This document shows, in pieces, positions 8,747-17,777 of a stretch of 64,000 nt of DNA. Position 1 is the first letter of the stretch; every line of letters begins with the position of its first letter. The notes under the pieces are model-generated. The model did no database searches. It was not told where the DNA came from and saw only the letters and a list, made by a program, of their open reading frames with translations. The translations under genes were made by a program, and so were the position numbers. Origin of the DNA: Paraburkholderia graminis C4D1M. GTDB taxonomy: Bacteria > Pseudomonadota > Gammaproteobacteria > Burkholderiales > Burkholderiaceae. The stretch lies in contig NZ_ABLD01000002.1 of the NCBI RefSeq assembly GCF_000172415.1, positions 496,001 to 560,000 on the forward strand. Direction: 5' to 3'.

Positions 8747-8780
8747 GCGGACTGAGCGGACTGAAGCGGACTGAAGCGGT
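8747..8780. repeat. Short tandem repeat, unit GCGGACTGAA
   Basis: Immediately after the modE stop codon, a 9-10 bp unit (GCGGACTGA or GCGGACTGAA) is repeated about three and a half times. It lies in the 68-bp gap between the convergent modE and modC genes. It looks like slippage-type repeat expansion without coding function. Confidence 0.7.
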
Positions 8781-8813
8781 GAAACGCGCGACGAAAGTGC
8801 GCTCAGATCACGT

Positions 8814-9515
8814 TCACGTCTCGCTGCGCACGTAGCCGCTGAATGCCTGGTGTTCGCGGACGCGTCCGTCGCTGATCTGCACGACCTGATCGCCGAACGC
8901 GGCGACGTCGTCGGGATCGTGCGTGATCAACACCATCGGAATGTCGAGCCGCGTTTGCAACTCCGATAATTCCTGGCGCATGCGCTGGCGCAAATGGCTG
9001 TCCAGCGCGGAAAACGGCTCGTCCAGCAACAGCAGTTGCGGGTTGGCCACCAGCGCCCGCGCCAGTGCGACACGCTGCTTTTGTCCGCCGGAAAGCTGCG
9101 CCGGATAGTGGCCGCCGACGCTGCGCAACTCCAATGCATCGAGCCAGTAATCGACTTGCGCGGAACTGTTGCGCGCGCGCGGATTGAACCAGCCGCGCTG
9201 CAAGCCGAAGCCGATGTTCTGGCGCACGTTCAGATGCGGAAACAGCGCGTAGTCCTGAAAGAGATACGCGACCTGGCGCGCTTGCGGCTTCAGATCGATT
9301 TCGCGCGCGCTGTCGAACAGCGCTTTGCCATGCAGCGTGATCGTGCCTTCGTCGGGACGCAGCAGGCCGGCGATTGCCTGCAGCGTCAGGCTCTTGCCCG
9401 CGCCCGACGGGCCGAACAGCACCACCCGCTGCGTGGTCGCGGTAAAGGCGACGTCGAGCGTGAAGCGGCGCTCGGCGCTCTCGAAAGTCTTGCGGATGTC
9501 GACGGCTAGCGGCAT
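8814..9515 (-). CDS. modC: Molybdate ABC transporter ATP-binding protein ModC, short form
   Basis: The ATPase of the molybdate importer. Walker A is GPSGAGKS (about residue 34), the Q-loop follows LFQDYALFPH, the ABC signature is LSGGQKQR (about 141), Walker B is LLLLDEPFSALD, and the switch histidine lies in LITHDPDD. All ATPase motifs are intact. At 233 residues it ends soon after the nucleotide-binding domain, while E. coli ModC has about 352 residues with a C-terminal TOBE domain. The regulatory domain is therefore missing. The gene follows modB with a 1-bp gap, so the two are translated together. Confidence 0.9.
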   Translation of the reverse strand: MPLAVDIRKTFESAERRFTLDVAFTATTQRVVLFGPSGAGKSLTLQAIAGLLRPDEGTITLHGKALFDSAREIDLKPQARQVAYLFQDYALFPHLNVRQNIGFGLQRGWFNPRARNSSAQVDYWLDALELRSVGGHYPAQLSGGQKQRVALARALVANPQLLLLDEPFSALDSHLRQRMRQELSELQTRLDIPMVLITHDPDDVAAFGDQVVQISDGRVREHQAFSGYVRSET

Positions 9516-9516
9516 A

Positions 9517-10191
9517 TCAGCGGGAAACCAGAAGCGTGCGTTGCGGCACGAGGCGGCCGGCGAGCAGCAGGATGACGACGCACGTCACCGAAGTCACGAC
9601 CACGAGGAAATTCGCGGTGCTGTCGTCGCCGGCTTGCACGGCTGAGTAGACCGCGACCGAAAGCGTCTGCGTGCGCCCCGGCAAATTGCCCGCGATCATC
9701 AGCGTGGCGCCGAATTCGCCGAGCGCCCGCGCGAACGCCAGCAAGCCGCCCGCGAGAATGCCGCGCGCGGCAAGCGGCAGGCTCACGCGAAAGAACACCG
9801 CTGTTTCGCTGACGCCGAGCGTGCGCGCTGCGCGCTCGAGTTGCGGATCGACGGCTTCGAATGCGGCGCGCGCGGACTTGAGCACCAGCGGGAAGGCGAC
9901 CACCGTCGACGCGATCACCGCGCCTTGCCAGGTGAAGACCAGTTGAATGTCGAAGCGGTCGAGCCACGCGCCGATCACGCCGCGTCGCCCGAGCAGAACC
10001 AGCAGGTAGTAGCCGAGCACGGTCGGCGGCATCACGAGCGGCAGTGTCAGCAACGAATCCACGATGTCGCGCGCGCCCGAGCGCCAGCGCGACAAGCCGA
10101 AACCCGCCGCGACGCCGAACACGAGATTCAGCGCGGTCGCCCAGCCCGCCACTTTGAGTGACAGCATCAGCGGAATCCAGGCTTGTTGCAT
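9517..10191 (-). CDS. modB: Molybdate ABC transporter permease ModB
   Basis: The 224-residue inner-membrane permease has about five hydrophobic segments and the conserved permease EAA-type loop (RAARTLGVSETAVFFRVSLPLA, then FARALGEFGATLMIAGN). This loop contacts ModC. The motif LTLPLVMPPTVLGYYLL is typical of ModB. The ATG at 10191 has the ribosome-binding site AGAGG. The frame is open further upstream to 10320, but that stretch overlaps modA and is arginine/serine-rich, so it is not used. It is the second gene of modABC. Confidence 0.92.
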   Translation of the reverse strand: MQQAWIPLMLSLKVAGWATALNLVFGVAAGFGLSRWRSGARDIVDSLLTLPLVMPPTVLGYYLLVLLGRRGVIGAWLDRFDIQLVFTWQGAVIASTVVAFPLVLKSARAAFEAVDPQLERAARTLGVSETAVFFRVSLPLAARGILAGGLLAFARALGEFGATLMIAGNLPGRTQTLSVAVYSAVQAGDDSTANFLVVVTSVTCVVILLLAGRLVPQRTLLVSR

Positions 10192-10237
10192 GACTTGCGG
10201 TTCCTCTGGGCGTAAGTGGATGGGCGGTGATGGCCGA

Positions 10238-11011
10238 TCAGTGAGCGGGCTTGAAGCCGTACTTCGCCAGCACCGCCTGGCCCGCCGGCGACAACACGAA
10301 GTCGACGAAAGCCTGCGCATCCGCGGCGTGACGGCTGCCTTCCACTTGCGCGATCGGATAGGTAATCGGCGTTTGCGTCGGCACGCTCAGCGCGACTTTC
10401 ACCTTGCCCGGCACGATCGCGGCGTCGGTGCCGAACACGAAACCGGCGTCCACTTCGCCGCGCGACACGTAGTCGAGACTTTGACGCACGTTCGCCGCCA
10501 GCACGGCTTTGGCGCTGACCGCGTCCCACACGCCCGCAGCTTGCAGCGCGCCTTGCGTGTAGCGGCCCACCGGCACGGACGCCGGATCGCCATACGCTAT
10601 CCGTTTCACGTTCGACGATGCCAGTTCATTCAGGCTCGACGGCGCAAAACGGCTGTCCGCCGGCACGATCAGCACCAGCGAGTTGGCCGCGAAATCCTTG
10701 CGCGTGGCCGGCACGATGACCTTTTCGGCGGCGGCCTTGTCCATCGCCTTCTGATCGGCCGAGGCGAACACGTCGGCGGGCGCGCCTTTGGCGATTTGCT
10801 GCATCAACACGTCGGACGCGCCGAAGTTGAGCAGCACTTTGGTGCCGGCGTGCTGCTTTTCGAAGGCGTCGCTGACGGCCTTGAATGCGTTGGTCAGACT
10901 CGCGGCGGCCGAGACGATCAACTCATCGGCGCGTGCGTTGGCGCTCAAGGCAACGGAAAACGCGCTGGCGACAAACAGCGCTTGTTTCAGCAGGCGGCGG
11001 GAAGGCGTCAT
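10238..11011 (-). CDS. modA: Periplasmic molybdate-binding protein ModA
   Basis: The 257-residue solute-binding protein has a Sec signal peptide ending near residue 28 (SANARA) followed by the typical ModA start DELIVSAAASLTNAF. Other family landmarks are the FNFGASDVL-like LLNFGASDVLMQQI, GAPADVFASAD, and the C-terminal DFVLSPAGQAVLAKYGF. It captures molybdate or tungstate for ModBC. It is the first gene of the minus-strand modABC operon. A candidate ModE operator lies 43 bp upstream of its start. Confidence 0.94.
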   Translation of the reverse strand: MTPSRRLLKQALFVASAFSVALSANARADELIVSAAASLTNAFKAVSDAFEKQHAGTKVLLNFGASDVLMQQIAKGAPADVFASADQKAMDKAAAEKVIVPATRKDFAANSLVLIVPADSRFAPSSLNELASSNVKRIAYGDPASVPVGRYTQGALQAAGVWDAVSAKAVLAANVRQSLDYVSRGEVDAGFVFGTDAAIVPGKVKVALSVPTQTPITYPIAQVEGSRHAADAQAFVDFVLSPAGQAVLAKYGFKPAH

Positions 11012-11053
11012 GAACGTGTGAGGCTCGGGCGTGTGCCGGAGCGGTGGTTAAAA

Positions 11054-11084
11054 CGCTTATCGTAATATAGACGAGGTTATAGCG
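11054..11084. promoter_or_regulatory. Candidate ModE operator upstream of modABC
   Basis: An inverted repeat with outer arms CGCTTAT (11054-11060) and TATAGCG (11078-11084) surrounds an AT-rich centre containing TAATATA. Known ModE sites have CGCTATA and TATAGCG-type arms with similar spacing. The position upstream of modA and the presence of modE in the same cluster support the assignment. Binding has not been shown here. Confidence 0.55.
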
Positions 11085-11142
11085 CTGGCATGACGGACAT
11101 TCGGCCGGTCAAATACAGCAGCGAGCCAGAGCGAAAACGCGT

Positions 11143-11844
11143 TTAAACGTGGGAAGAACTGATGAGCGCGAGCGTGTCGCGCGTCTGCGAGACCGGCGCG
11201 GCGCCCGGCTGGACATCGCGCACGGCCTTCCATTTTGCGCGGATGAAAGGCCGGTCATGCCCCGACACTTTCAGCGCGATGTGAGTCACCCAGCGCTGCG
11301 TCGGCACGTGCACGCCGTGCATCAGCACCGCCAGCACCACCAGGCTGACCGCGACCGGAACCGCGGAAAGGCGCTCGGGCTGGGCTTTCCATGCCATCCG
11401 CACGAAAAGCAGCGCGGCAACGGCGCCGACGAGACAGCCGGTAATCGCTTCCGAAGGCGAGTGCGCGCTCAGGACGACGCGCGACACGCCCACGGCCATG
11501 CCTGCGGCGAGTCCGAGCAGAACGCCGAGCACGCGAGCCGGCGGACGCGTCCACAGCAGCATCAGGAACAGCGCGACGGGATAGACCGCCGTGGACAGCA
11601 TCGCGTGGCCGCTGACGCCCGTGAAATCCAGCTCGCGCACGCCGACGCCCCAACCGAGGAACGCCAGCTTCGTGACGGTCACGACGCCGATCGCCGCGCC
11701 GAGCAGCACCAGCCAGCCCGCCGCCATGCGCCACGTATAGCCGACCGCGAGCCACAGCGCGATGGCGAACGCGAGCGGCAGCGTCATGCCGGCACCGCCC
11801 AGGCTGGTGATGGAGTACCACAGATAGTCAGGCAATTCAGGCAT
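11143..11844 (-). CDS. PAP2-family membrane phosphatase
   Basis: The 233-residue integral membrane protein has about six hydrophobic segments. Two PAP2 signature blocks are clear: GVSGHAMLSTAVYP (about residues 77-90) with the catalytic His, and SRVVLSAHSPSEAI (about 120-133) with the nucleophile-associated Arg and His. The first block (Lys near residue 59, TKLAFLGWG) is degenerate, as in many non-canonical members. Substrates of such enzymes include phosphatidic acid, undecaprenyl diphosphate and phosphatidylglycerophosphate. The neighbours do not narrow this down. Confidence 0.82.
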   Translation of the reverse strand: MPELPDYLWYSITSLGGAGMTLPLAFAIALWLAVGYTWRMAAGWLVLLGAAIGVVTVTKLAFLGWGVGVRELDFTGVSGHAMLSTAVYPVALFLMLLWTRPPARVLGVLLGLAAGMAVGVSRVVLSAHSPSEAITGCLVGAVAALLFVRMAWKAQPERLSAVPVAVSLVVLAVLMHGVHVPTQRWVTHIALKVSGHDRPFIRAKWKAVRDVQPGAAPVSQTRDTLALISSSHV

Positions 11845-12180
11845 CGGAAAAGGCGATCAGGGCCGCATAGAATCGTTCATATCAGACTGCAACGCGCGAA
11901 CCGGGCAAACCGACGACGCGCGGGACAACCGCCAGTATAGACGGCGGCCATCGACGGCTCGCGCCGTACGAAAAGCCTTTTTGTTTCGGGACGTTAGGTG
12001 GCCAACAGGGGCCGGCAGCGCTGCGCGCGCGTCGTCACCGCACGGGTTCATCGCAAAAAAACGGGGCGGCGAATTCGCGTGACGCGTTCTGCATCGCTGC
12101 TCGATTGATGTTATTGTGCATTGCACAAGAAGCCGGTTTCACCCGGCAGTCCTGCCCCTTTTTGCGAGGTTTTTGCGCCG
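11845..12180. other. 336-bp divergent intergenic region
   Basis: This region separates the divergent PAP2 and esterase genes and must hold both promoters. No reading frame in it is convincing. The only strong feature is the perfect palindrome at 12114-12128, described separately. Confidence 0.5.
12114..12128. promoter_or_regulatory. Palindrome TTGTGC-ATT-GCACAA upstream of the PHB-depolymerase-type esterase
   Basis: A perfect 6-bp inverted repeat with a 3-bp centre lies 53 bp upstream of the esterase ATG. Palindromes built on TGC and GCA are typical of PhaR, the regulator of polyhydroxybutyrate genes in beta-proteobacteria. The downstream gene is in the PHB-depolymerase esterase family, so a PhaR operator is a reasonable guess. 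Confidence 0.45.
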
Positions 12181-13371
12181 ATGGCAAAAAGTCTATCGAA
12201 GATCTGGCTCGGCGGTCTTAAGCGCCTGCTGGCGATTCAGAGCGAGCACGCCCACAAGACCACTAAGCGCACCACGACGCGCCCGGCCCGGCCGGCGTCC
12301 AGCAAGCCGTCGACGAAAGTTCGTCCGCTCAAGTCCGCCGCGCTCCGTACTCCCGCCAAACGCGAGACGCCGCACGCTGCCGCGCGCGAATCGCGGGTGC
12401 GTCCGCGCGCGGCCGCGTGGGCGAGCGGTGCGTGGACGCGCTCCTTTCACTCGGCGCCCGCGGCGCCGGGACGGCTCGTCAATCATCTCCAATATGGGCT
12501 GTACGTGCCGTCGGGCCACGCACTCGAGAGCATGCCGCTCGTCGTGATGCTGCACGGCTGCACCCAGTCCATCGACGAATTCGCGCAAGGCACACGGATG
12601 AACGTGCTGGCGGATCGCTACGGCTTTGCCGTCGTTTATCCCGAGCAATCGAAGCACGCGCACTCGCACCGTTGCTGGCACTGGTACGACGCGGGCGAGA
12701 ACGCGGGCGGCGCGGAGGCGCGCGCAGTGGCGTCGCTCGTCGATTCGTTGATCGTGCAGCACGGCTTTGACAGCGAGCGCGTGTATGTCGCCGGCATTTC
12801 CGCCGGCGCCGGGCTGACGGCGTTGCTCGCGCTGCGTTATCCCGAGCGCTTCGCCGCGGTCGCGCTGCATTCGGGCCCCGCTTTCGGCGAAGCCCGCTCC
12901 GGCATCACGGCGATGGACGTGATGCGGCGCGGCGCACGGCGCGATCCCGTCGAACTCGCCGACGAAGTGGCCGACGTCACCAATTATCCGGGCATGCCGG
13001 CGATCATCCTTCACGGCGACGCCGACCATGTCGTTGCGGCGGTCAACGCCGACCAGCTCGCGACGCAGTTTCTGCGGCTGAACCGGATGGTCGATCCGAA
13101 GGGCGCGCGCAAAGCCGGCGAGTTGCGCGAAGAGCGCAAAGGCGGCGTGACGATTCGCGACTATTTCCGCAGCGGCCGGCGCGTGGTGCGCGTGTGCCGC
13201 GTGCAGGGACTCGCGCACGCGTGGGCCGGCGGCGACGACGCCGTGCCGTTCCATTCGTCCAAGGGTCCGGACGCCAGCGCAATGGTGTGGGAGTTCTTCA
13301 AGCATCAACGGCGAGTGGGCGCGGGCGTTGTTGAAAGCACCGCCGACGAGGCCTCTGCTCAAGCCCGGTGA
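12181..13371 (+). CDS. PHB depolymerase family esterase
   Basis: The 396-residue alpha/beta hydrolase belongs to the esterase family shared by LpqC, feruloyl esterases and some PHB depolymerases. Key features are the oxyanion-side stretch VVMLHGCTQS (about residue 120), the nucleophile elbow GISAGAG (about 204-210) with Ser, and the catalytic His in VQGLAHAWAGGD near residue 345. An Asp in HGDADHVV completes a likely triad. The N-terminal 90 residues are basic and rich in Ala, Thr, Pro and Lys, with no signal peptide, so the enzyme may be cytoplasmic or granule-associated. The ATG at 12181 has a GAGG-type ribosome-binding site. Confidence 0.85.
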   Translation: MAKSLSKIWLGGLKRLLAIQSEHAHKTTKRTTTRPARPASSKPSTKVRPLKSAALRTPAKRETPHAAARESRVRPRAAAWASGAWTRSFHSAPAAPGRLVNHLQYGLYVPSGHALESMPLVVMLHGCTQSIDEFAQGTRMNVLADRYGFAVVYPEQSKHAHSHRCWHWYDAGENAGGAEARAVASLVDSLIVQHGFDSERVYVAGISAGAGLTALLALRYPERFAAVALHSGPAFGEARSGITAMDVMRRGARRDPVELADEVADVTNYPGMPAIILHGDADHVVAAVNADQLATQFLRLNRMVDPKGARKAGELREERKGGVTIRDYFRSGRRVVRVCRVQGLAHAWAGGDDAVPFHSSKGPDASAMVWEFFKHQRRVGAGVVESTADEASAQAR

Positions 13372-13410
13372 CATCTGAGCAACACTTCGAAAATGAATGC
13401 TGGCGCGCGT

Positions 13411-13440
13411 CTAGGGTTTTCCCTATAATACGGGTTATCC
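13411..13440 (+). promoter_or_regulatory. Promoter of the DUF3563 gene with palindrome over the -10 edge
   Basis: A perfect TATAAT lies at 13424-13429. It is directly preceded by, and overlaps, the inverted repeat TAGGG-TTTT-CCCTA (13412-13425). A further GGGTTATCCCC follows. The arrangement suggests a regulated promoter. Confidence 0.55.
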
Positions 13441-13490
13441 CCTAGGCGTTAACACCAAGCGAACGCCAACACTCATTGCCGAGGTTCACC

Positions 13491-13667
13491 ATGTACCTGC
13501 TTAGCCGCCTGTTCCTGTTTCTGACGAAGTCGCCCGAACAACTCGCCAAAGAACGCGCTGACGCGTTCCTCGCCGAAGCCACTGACCTGTACGACCTGGA
13601 ATTCCGCATGCGCAAGCTGGATCGCGAAGCGAACTTCCGTCAGCCGTCGTGGATGAGCCAGCACTAA
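13491..13667 (+). CDS. DUF3563 family small protein
   Basis: A 58-residue protein starting MYLLSRLFLFLTKSPEQ and ending SWMSQH. An amphipathic or membrane-skimming N-terminal segment is followed by a charged helix (ERADAFLAEATDLYDLEFRMRKLDRE). Length and sequence match the DUF3563 family, which is common in Burkholderiaceae and of unknown function. The upstream in-frame start at 13476 would add only five residues. A strong TATAAT promoter lies about 60 bp upstream, so it is probably transcribed alone. Confidence 0.8.
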   Translation: MYLLSRLFLFLTKSPEQLAKERADAFLAEATDLYDLEFRMRKLDREANFRQPSWMSQH

Positions 13668-13831
13668 GCTGCGCGTCAGTTGAAGCATCGGCGGTAGTGA
13701 AGGACGCCGGTGCGGGGCTTGAGCGACTTTGCTTTTTGCCCCCGAGTTTTCAAGCTTTTGAGCTTTCGCACTCAATTAAGCCGAAGCGAGCCATCCTCCG
13801 GCTGCATCGTTAGTTTCACGTGAGCGTGTGC

Positions 13832-15313
13832 TCACTTGCCGAATCGGGCCAACGTCCGCGCCCTTGCTTGCGCGTGATCCACGATCGGCTGCGGGTAGTC
13901 TTCGCCCAGCACCACGCCGAACGCCGCCAGTTTTTGCGCGCCAGCCAACCACGGCGCATGAACCCATTTGGCCGGCAACTTCGCGAGTTGCGGCAAATAG
14001 CGCTTGATGAACCGCCCGTCGGCATCGAATTTCTCCGACTGCGTGATCGGATTGAAGATGCGGAAATAGGGCTGAGCATCGCATCCCGTCGACGCCGCCC
14101 ATTGCCAGCCGCCGTTATTCGCTGCCAAGTCGTAGTCGTTCAATTGGTCGGCGAAATAGCGTTCGCCGCGCCGCCAGTCGATACCCAGATCCTTGACCAG
14201 AAAACTCGCCGTCACCATGCGCAGGCGATTGTGCATGTAGCCGGTGCGGTTCAGTTGCAGCATCGCCGCGTCGATCAGCGGGTAGCCCGTGCGGCCTTCG
14301 CACCATGCGGCGAACGCGGCATCCGCTGCCGGGCCTTGCTCCCAGCGCAGCGCGTCATATTCCTGCTTGAACGATGCGCCGCTCGCGAGCCTCGGGTGAT
14401 GCGACAGGATCATGAAGTAAAAATCCCGCCAGATGAGTTCCGACAACCACGTCGCCGCTCCCCGGCCATCCGGCTGCAGCGATATCTCGTGAGCGAGTCG
14501 CGCGAGCGTGCGGATCGACACCGTGCCGAAGCGCAGATGCACCGACAAGTAGCTCGGCCCCCTGGCCGCCGGAAAATCGCGCCGCTCGGCGTAGCTGGCG
14601 ATTCGCGTCACGAAGTCGTCAAGCAGACGCTGTGCGCCGCTCATGCCCGTAGGCAAGTCCAGTTCCGCGAGGTTGCCCGGCGCGAAGCCGAGTTGTTCGA
14701 GCGTCGGTAACTGTCGGTTCAGCCCCGGCGGCAGCGCGGCGAGACGATTCGCGTAAGTTTCGACCGGGTAGGGCTTCAGATAGAAGCTCGTCAACTGCTT
14801 GAGCCAGGCATTTTTGTATGGCGTGAACACCGTGAACGGCTTGTTCTGGCCGGTCAGCAATTCCGCGCGCTCGAAGATCACCTGGTCCTTGAACGTCAGG
14901 CATGCACGGCCCGCTTCCGCGAGCCGCTCGCGAACGGTCTCGTCTCGCTCGATCGCGGCGGGTTCGTAGTCGTGGTTCGCAAACACCGCGTCGACGCGAA
15001 GCTCGTCGGCCAGTTTCGGCACGAGATCCGCCGGATCGCCGTATAACACGATGAGGCCGCCGCCTTGCGCGCGCAGCGCGTCGTCCAGTTCGCGCAGCGA
15101 CGCAAGAATGAACTCGACGCGCCGGTCTTGCGCCGGCGCACCCGGATGGCGGGCCTGCCATGTATCGATGAGCGGTTGCAGGATCGTCGTATCGAACACG
15201 AACACACACCAGACGCGCTCGCAATGTTTGAGCGCGTGGTACAGCGCGGCGTGGTCGGTGGTGCGCAGGTCGCGGCGGAACCAGACCAGCGCGGTATCGA
15301 AAGTGTCGTTCAC
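13832..15313 (-). CDS. phrB: Deoxyribodipyrimidine photolyase (cryptochrome/photolyase family)
   Basis: The 493-residue flavoprotein repairs UV-induced cyclobutane pyrimidine dimers with light. The N-terminal antenna (photolyase) domain starts ALVWFRRDLRTTDH and includes the NHDYEP motif around residue 110. The C-terminal FAD-binding domain contains LSELIWRDFYFMIL, the highly conserved NRTGYMHNRLRM and NNGGWQWAASTGCDAQPYFRIFNP. The last block holds FAD-contacting residues and part of the Trp electron-transfer chain. The start codon is GTG (MNDTFDTALVW). It shares its strand with the BPSS1780 gene just upstream (18 bp apart). Confidence 0.95.
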   Translation of the reverse strand: MNDTFDTALVWFRRDLRTTDHAALYHALKHCERVWCVFVFDTTILQPLIDTWQARHPGAPAQDRRVEFILASLRELDDALRAQGGGLIVLYGDPADLVPKLADELRVDAVFANHDYEPAAIERDETVRERLAEAGRACLTFKDQVIFERAELLTGQNKPFTVFTPYKNAWLKQLTSFYLKPYPVETYANRLAALPPGLNRQLPTLEQLGFAPGNLAELDLPTGMSGAQRLLDDFVTRIASYAERRDFPAARGPSYLSVHLRFGTVSIRTLARLAHEISLQPDGRGAATWLSELIWRDFYFMILSHHPRLASGASFKQEYDALRWEQGPAADAAFAAWCEGRTGYPLIDAAMLQLNRTGYMHNRLRMVTASFLVKDLGIDWRRGERYFADQLNDYDLAANNGGWQWAASTGCDAQPYFRIFNPITQSEKFDADGRFIKRYLPQLAKLPAKWVHAPWLAGAQKLAAFGVVLGEDYPQPIVDHAQARARTLARFGK

Positions 15314-15331
15314 GACGGACGCGCGGCGCCC

Positions 15332-16141
15332 TCAGGTCGCCGGTGTGCTCGGCAGATCGGGCGTCTGCGGCGCCTGTACGCCGTAGCAGCCGCGATAGGT
15401 CGCGTAGAACGAGCAATACAGCATGGTCGTGACGATCATCGTGGCCGGCATGAGCACGGCGAACGCGAAGTCGCCGGCGCCGAGCGCCTGCATCAGCACT
15501 GACAAGCCGAGCGATACGGTTGTCGCCACCGCGAACCACAGCGCGCCGAACACGACAAACGCGCCGCGGTTGCGCCAGCAACTAACGAGGCTGAAGAACA
15601 TCGCCTTGATGGGCGGCACGTCATGCCAGGCAGCAAGAATCGGCGAGAACCAGAAAAGCATGGCCACCGGAATGTAGAACGCGAAGGCCGTGACCACGGC
15701 CAGCGGCATATTGCTGTTGGCCATCGCCTCGGGGTCCATTGCGCCGGCCGCGCCGAGCATCACCTTGAGCAGCATGCCGCCGTCGGCGAGCGCCGAGCCC
15801 GCCAGCACCAGCGCCATCGCGATCACATAGAACACGCCGAGCACGATCAGCCGGCGTGCGACTACCGAGCCGTAGGAACGGAAACCGTCAGCGAGAATCG
15901 TCGGGAACACCGGCTTGCCGGCGATCGTGTTGCGGCACGCGGCCATGAAGCCGACCGCGACGCCGGGAATGAACGCGAGCGGCAAAACGCTGCCGATCAG
16001 CGGAATTTGCGCGACGAGCGTCATCACCAGCAGATAGGTGAAGAAGAGCGTCAGGAACGCGAGCGGATTCTTGCGGAACAGCCAGATGCCTTGCCGGAAC
16101 CACACATAGCCGGTTTTCGCGGGGACTTCGATCAGTTGCAT
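15332..16141 (-). CDS. BPSS1780 family membrane protein
   Basis: The 269-residue integral membrane protein begins [29 protein letters not shown], the usual start of this beta-proteobacterial family of unknown function. Six or so hydrophobic segments follow (for example [19 protein letters not shown] and [21 protein letters not shown]). Its start overlaps the 3' end of thrB by 10 bp, so the two are in one transcript with translational coupling. It lies in front of the photolyase gene in the same direction. Confidence 0.85.
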   Translation of the reverse strand: MQLIEVPAKTGYVWFRQGIWLFRKNPLAFLTLFFTYLLVMTLVAQIPLIGSVLPLAFIPGVAVGFMAACRNTIAGKPVFPTILADGFRSYGSVVARRLIVLGVFYVIAMALVLAGSALADGGMLLKVMLGAAGAMDPEAMANSNMPLAVVTAFAFYIPVAMLFWFSPILAAWHDVPPIKAMFFSLVSCWRNRGAFVVFGALWFAVATTVSLGLSVLMQALGAGDFAFAVLMPATMIVTTMLYCSFYATYRGCYGVQAPQTPDLPSTPAT

Positions 16142-17127
16142 GAGGTATGGATGCCAGGAAGTGCGACGCCGGACAGGCGCTCGCGCAGAATGCGCTCGAA
16201 ATGGCCGGGGTCGTGCGGCTTGAGCAACTCGGCCGCGCGCGGCAAATAAAAATCATACAGGCGCGACACCCAGAAACGGTACGCGCCTGCCCGCAGCATG
16301 TCGCCCCAATGATGGTTTTCTTCGACGGTGAAAGGACGCACGGTCTGATACGCGCGCAGCATCGCCTCGGTACGCGCGTGATCGAGCTTGCCGGTGGCGA
16401 GGTCCACGCACCAGTCGTTGACGGTCACCGCCACGTCGAACAGCCACTTGTCGCAGCCGGCGAAGTAAAAATCGAAGAAGCCGCCGAGCCGCACTTCGTG
16501 GCCGGTGTCGGGCGCGGCGTGCGCGAACATCGCGTTGTCGCGGAACAGATCGGCGTGGCACGGGCCTTCGGGCAACGCGGCGTAATCGGCGGATGCGAAG
16601 AACGCTTCCTGATACGCGAGTTCCGACGACAGCAGTTCACGCTGCTCGCCTTCGAGAAACGGCACGATGGTCGGCACGGTTTCCTTCCACCACGGCAGGC
16701 TGCGCAGATTCGGCTGATAGCCGCTGTAATCGCGCCCGGCGAGATGCATGCGCGCCAGCATCTGGCCGACTTCGATGCAGTGTTCGACGCCCGGCGCGAG
16801 CTCGGGCGCACCTTCGAGCTTCGTCACGATCGCCGCGGGCTTGCCGTGCAACATGCCGAACAGCGAGCCGTCCTCGCGCGGCATCGGGTCCGGCACGGGT
16901 ACGCGGTGCGCCGCCAGATGGCGCATCAGGTTCAGATAGAACGGCAACTGCCCGGCCGTGAGCTTTTCAAAAATGGTGAGGACGTATTCGCCGCGCGTCG
17001 TCGTCAGAAAAAAATTGCTGTTTTCGATGCCGGATGTGATGCCGCGAAATTCGACGACGTCGCCGAGATCGTAATGGCGCATCCATTCTGCAAGTTGGGA
17101 TTCGGTGACAGCGGTGAAGACAGCCAT
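16132..17127 (-). CDS. thrB: Homoserine kinase, ThrB type II (aminoglycoside-phosphotransferase fold)
   Basis: The 331-residue enzyme phosphorylates homoserine for threonine synthesis. It is the kinase of the APH/choline kinase fold used by many proteobacteria, not the GHMP type of E. coli. The N-lobe has [13 protein letters not shown], the catalytic loop is [14 protein letters not shown] (about residues 187-200) and the metal-binding Asp is in GFFDFYFAG (about 218-226). In Burkholderiaceae this gene commonly sits beside the DUF2782 gene and near polA, as here. The downstream BPSS1780 gene overlaps it by 10 bp. Confidence 0.93.
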   Translation of the reverse strand: MAVFTAVTESQLAEWMRHYDLGDVVEFRGITSGIENSNFFLTTTRGEYVLTIFEKLTAGQLPFYLNLMRHLAAHRVPVPDPMPREDGSLFGMLHGKPAAIVTKLEGAPELAPGVEHCIEVGQMLARMHLAGRDYSGYQPNLRSLPWWKETVPTIVPFLEGEQRELLSSELAYQEAFFASADYAALPEGPCHADLFRDNAMFAHAAPDTGHEVRLGGFFDFYFAGCDKWLFDVAVTVNDWCVDLATGKLDHARTEAMLRAYQTVRPFTVEENHHWGDMLRAGAYRFWVSRLYDFYLPRAAELLKPHDPGHFERILRERLSGVALPGIHTSCN

Positions 17128-17381
17128 GCGGGGAACGTCGGATCAGGTTGGTCGGGCTGGCGCGGTGCGGCCAGCAACATACGTGCGGTGGTCAAGGCAG
17201 TGGCGAACGCGCGAACAGCGGGTCCGCAAACGGCAGCGGGATTCACGGCAACAGCGGCATCGAAACGGTTACAGCGGCTAAAGCAGCGGAAGCCGCACAA
17301 GCGGTCAGGCGGCCAACTTCGCGGCGCCATAACCGCGCGCGCGTTGGCCAAGGCGGGGCGAGGCCACTGCCCCGCGATTCA

Positions 17382-17777
17382 TCAGTACCTCAGATTCACC
17401 GACGGCAAGCGCGTGCTCGCGCGACCGTTGTCGCGCACGGATGGCGACGTGTCGAGCGGCGCGCTCATCTGATAGCGCGTGCCGAGGTTCGAATGCACAT
17501 TGATTTCGACCGGCTTGCCCTTGTCGCGGTATTCGGTGATTTCGGTGCCGTTCGCGCTGCGCTCGTAAAAGCTCGGCGTGCGCGGGACGTTGATCTCGAC
17601 CTTCGAGCTGACCTCGGCGGCCGGCCGGTTGATCTTGTCAAGGTCGGGCAGACCGGCGCGTTCGTTGGCGGACTGCGGCGCGCCCGGAGGCGGCGTGGCG
17701 TCGACAGGCTGAGCAGCCATCGCGGCGTTGCCAAAGGCAAGGGCCAGTGCAACGGCGACGGGAAGGAGCGGCTTCAT
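17382..17777 (-). CDS. DUF2782 family secreted protein
   Basis: A 131-residue protein with a Sec signal peptide ending near residue 22 (GNAAMAA) and a DUF2782 domain in its second half (ITEYRDKGKPVEINVHSNLGTRYQM). The function is unknown. The family is usually encoded close to thrB and polA in beta-proteobacteria, and the order here agrees. The ribosome-binding site GGAG precedes the ATG at 17777. About 250 bp without recognisable features separate it from thrB. Confidence 0.85.
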   Translation of the reverse strand: MKPLLPVAVALALAFGNAAMAAQPVDATPPPGAPQSANERAGLPDLDKINRPAAEVSSKVEINVPRTPSFYERSANGTEITEYRDKGKPVEINVHSNLGTRYQMSAPLDTSPSVRDNGRASTRLPSVNLRY

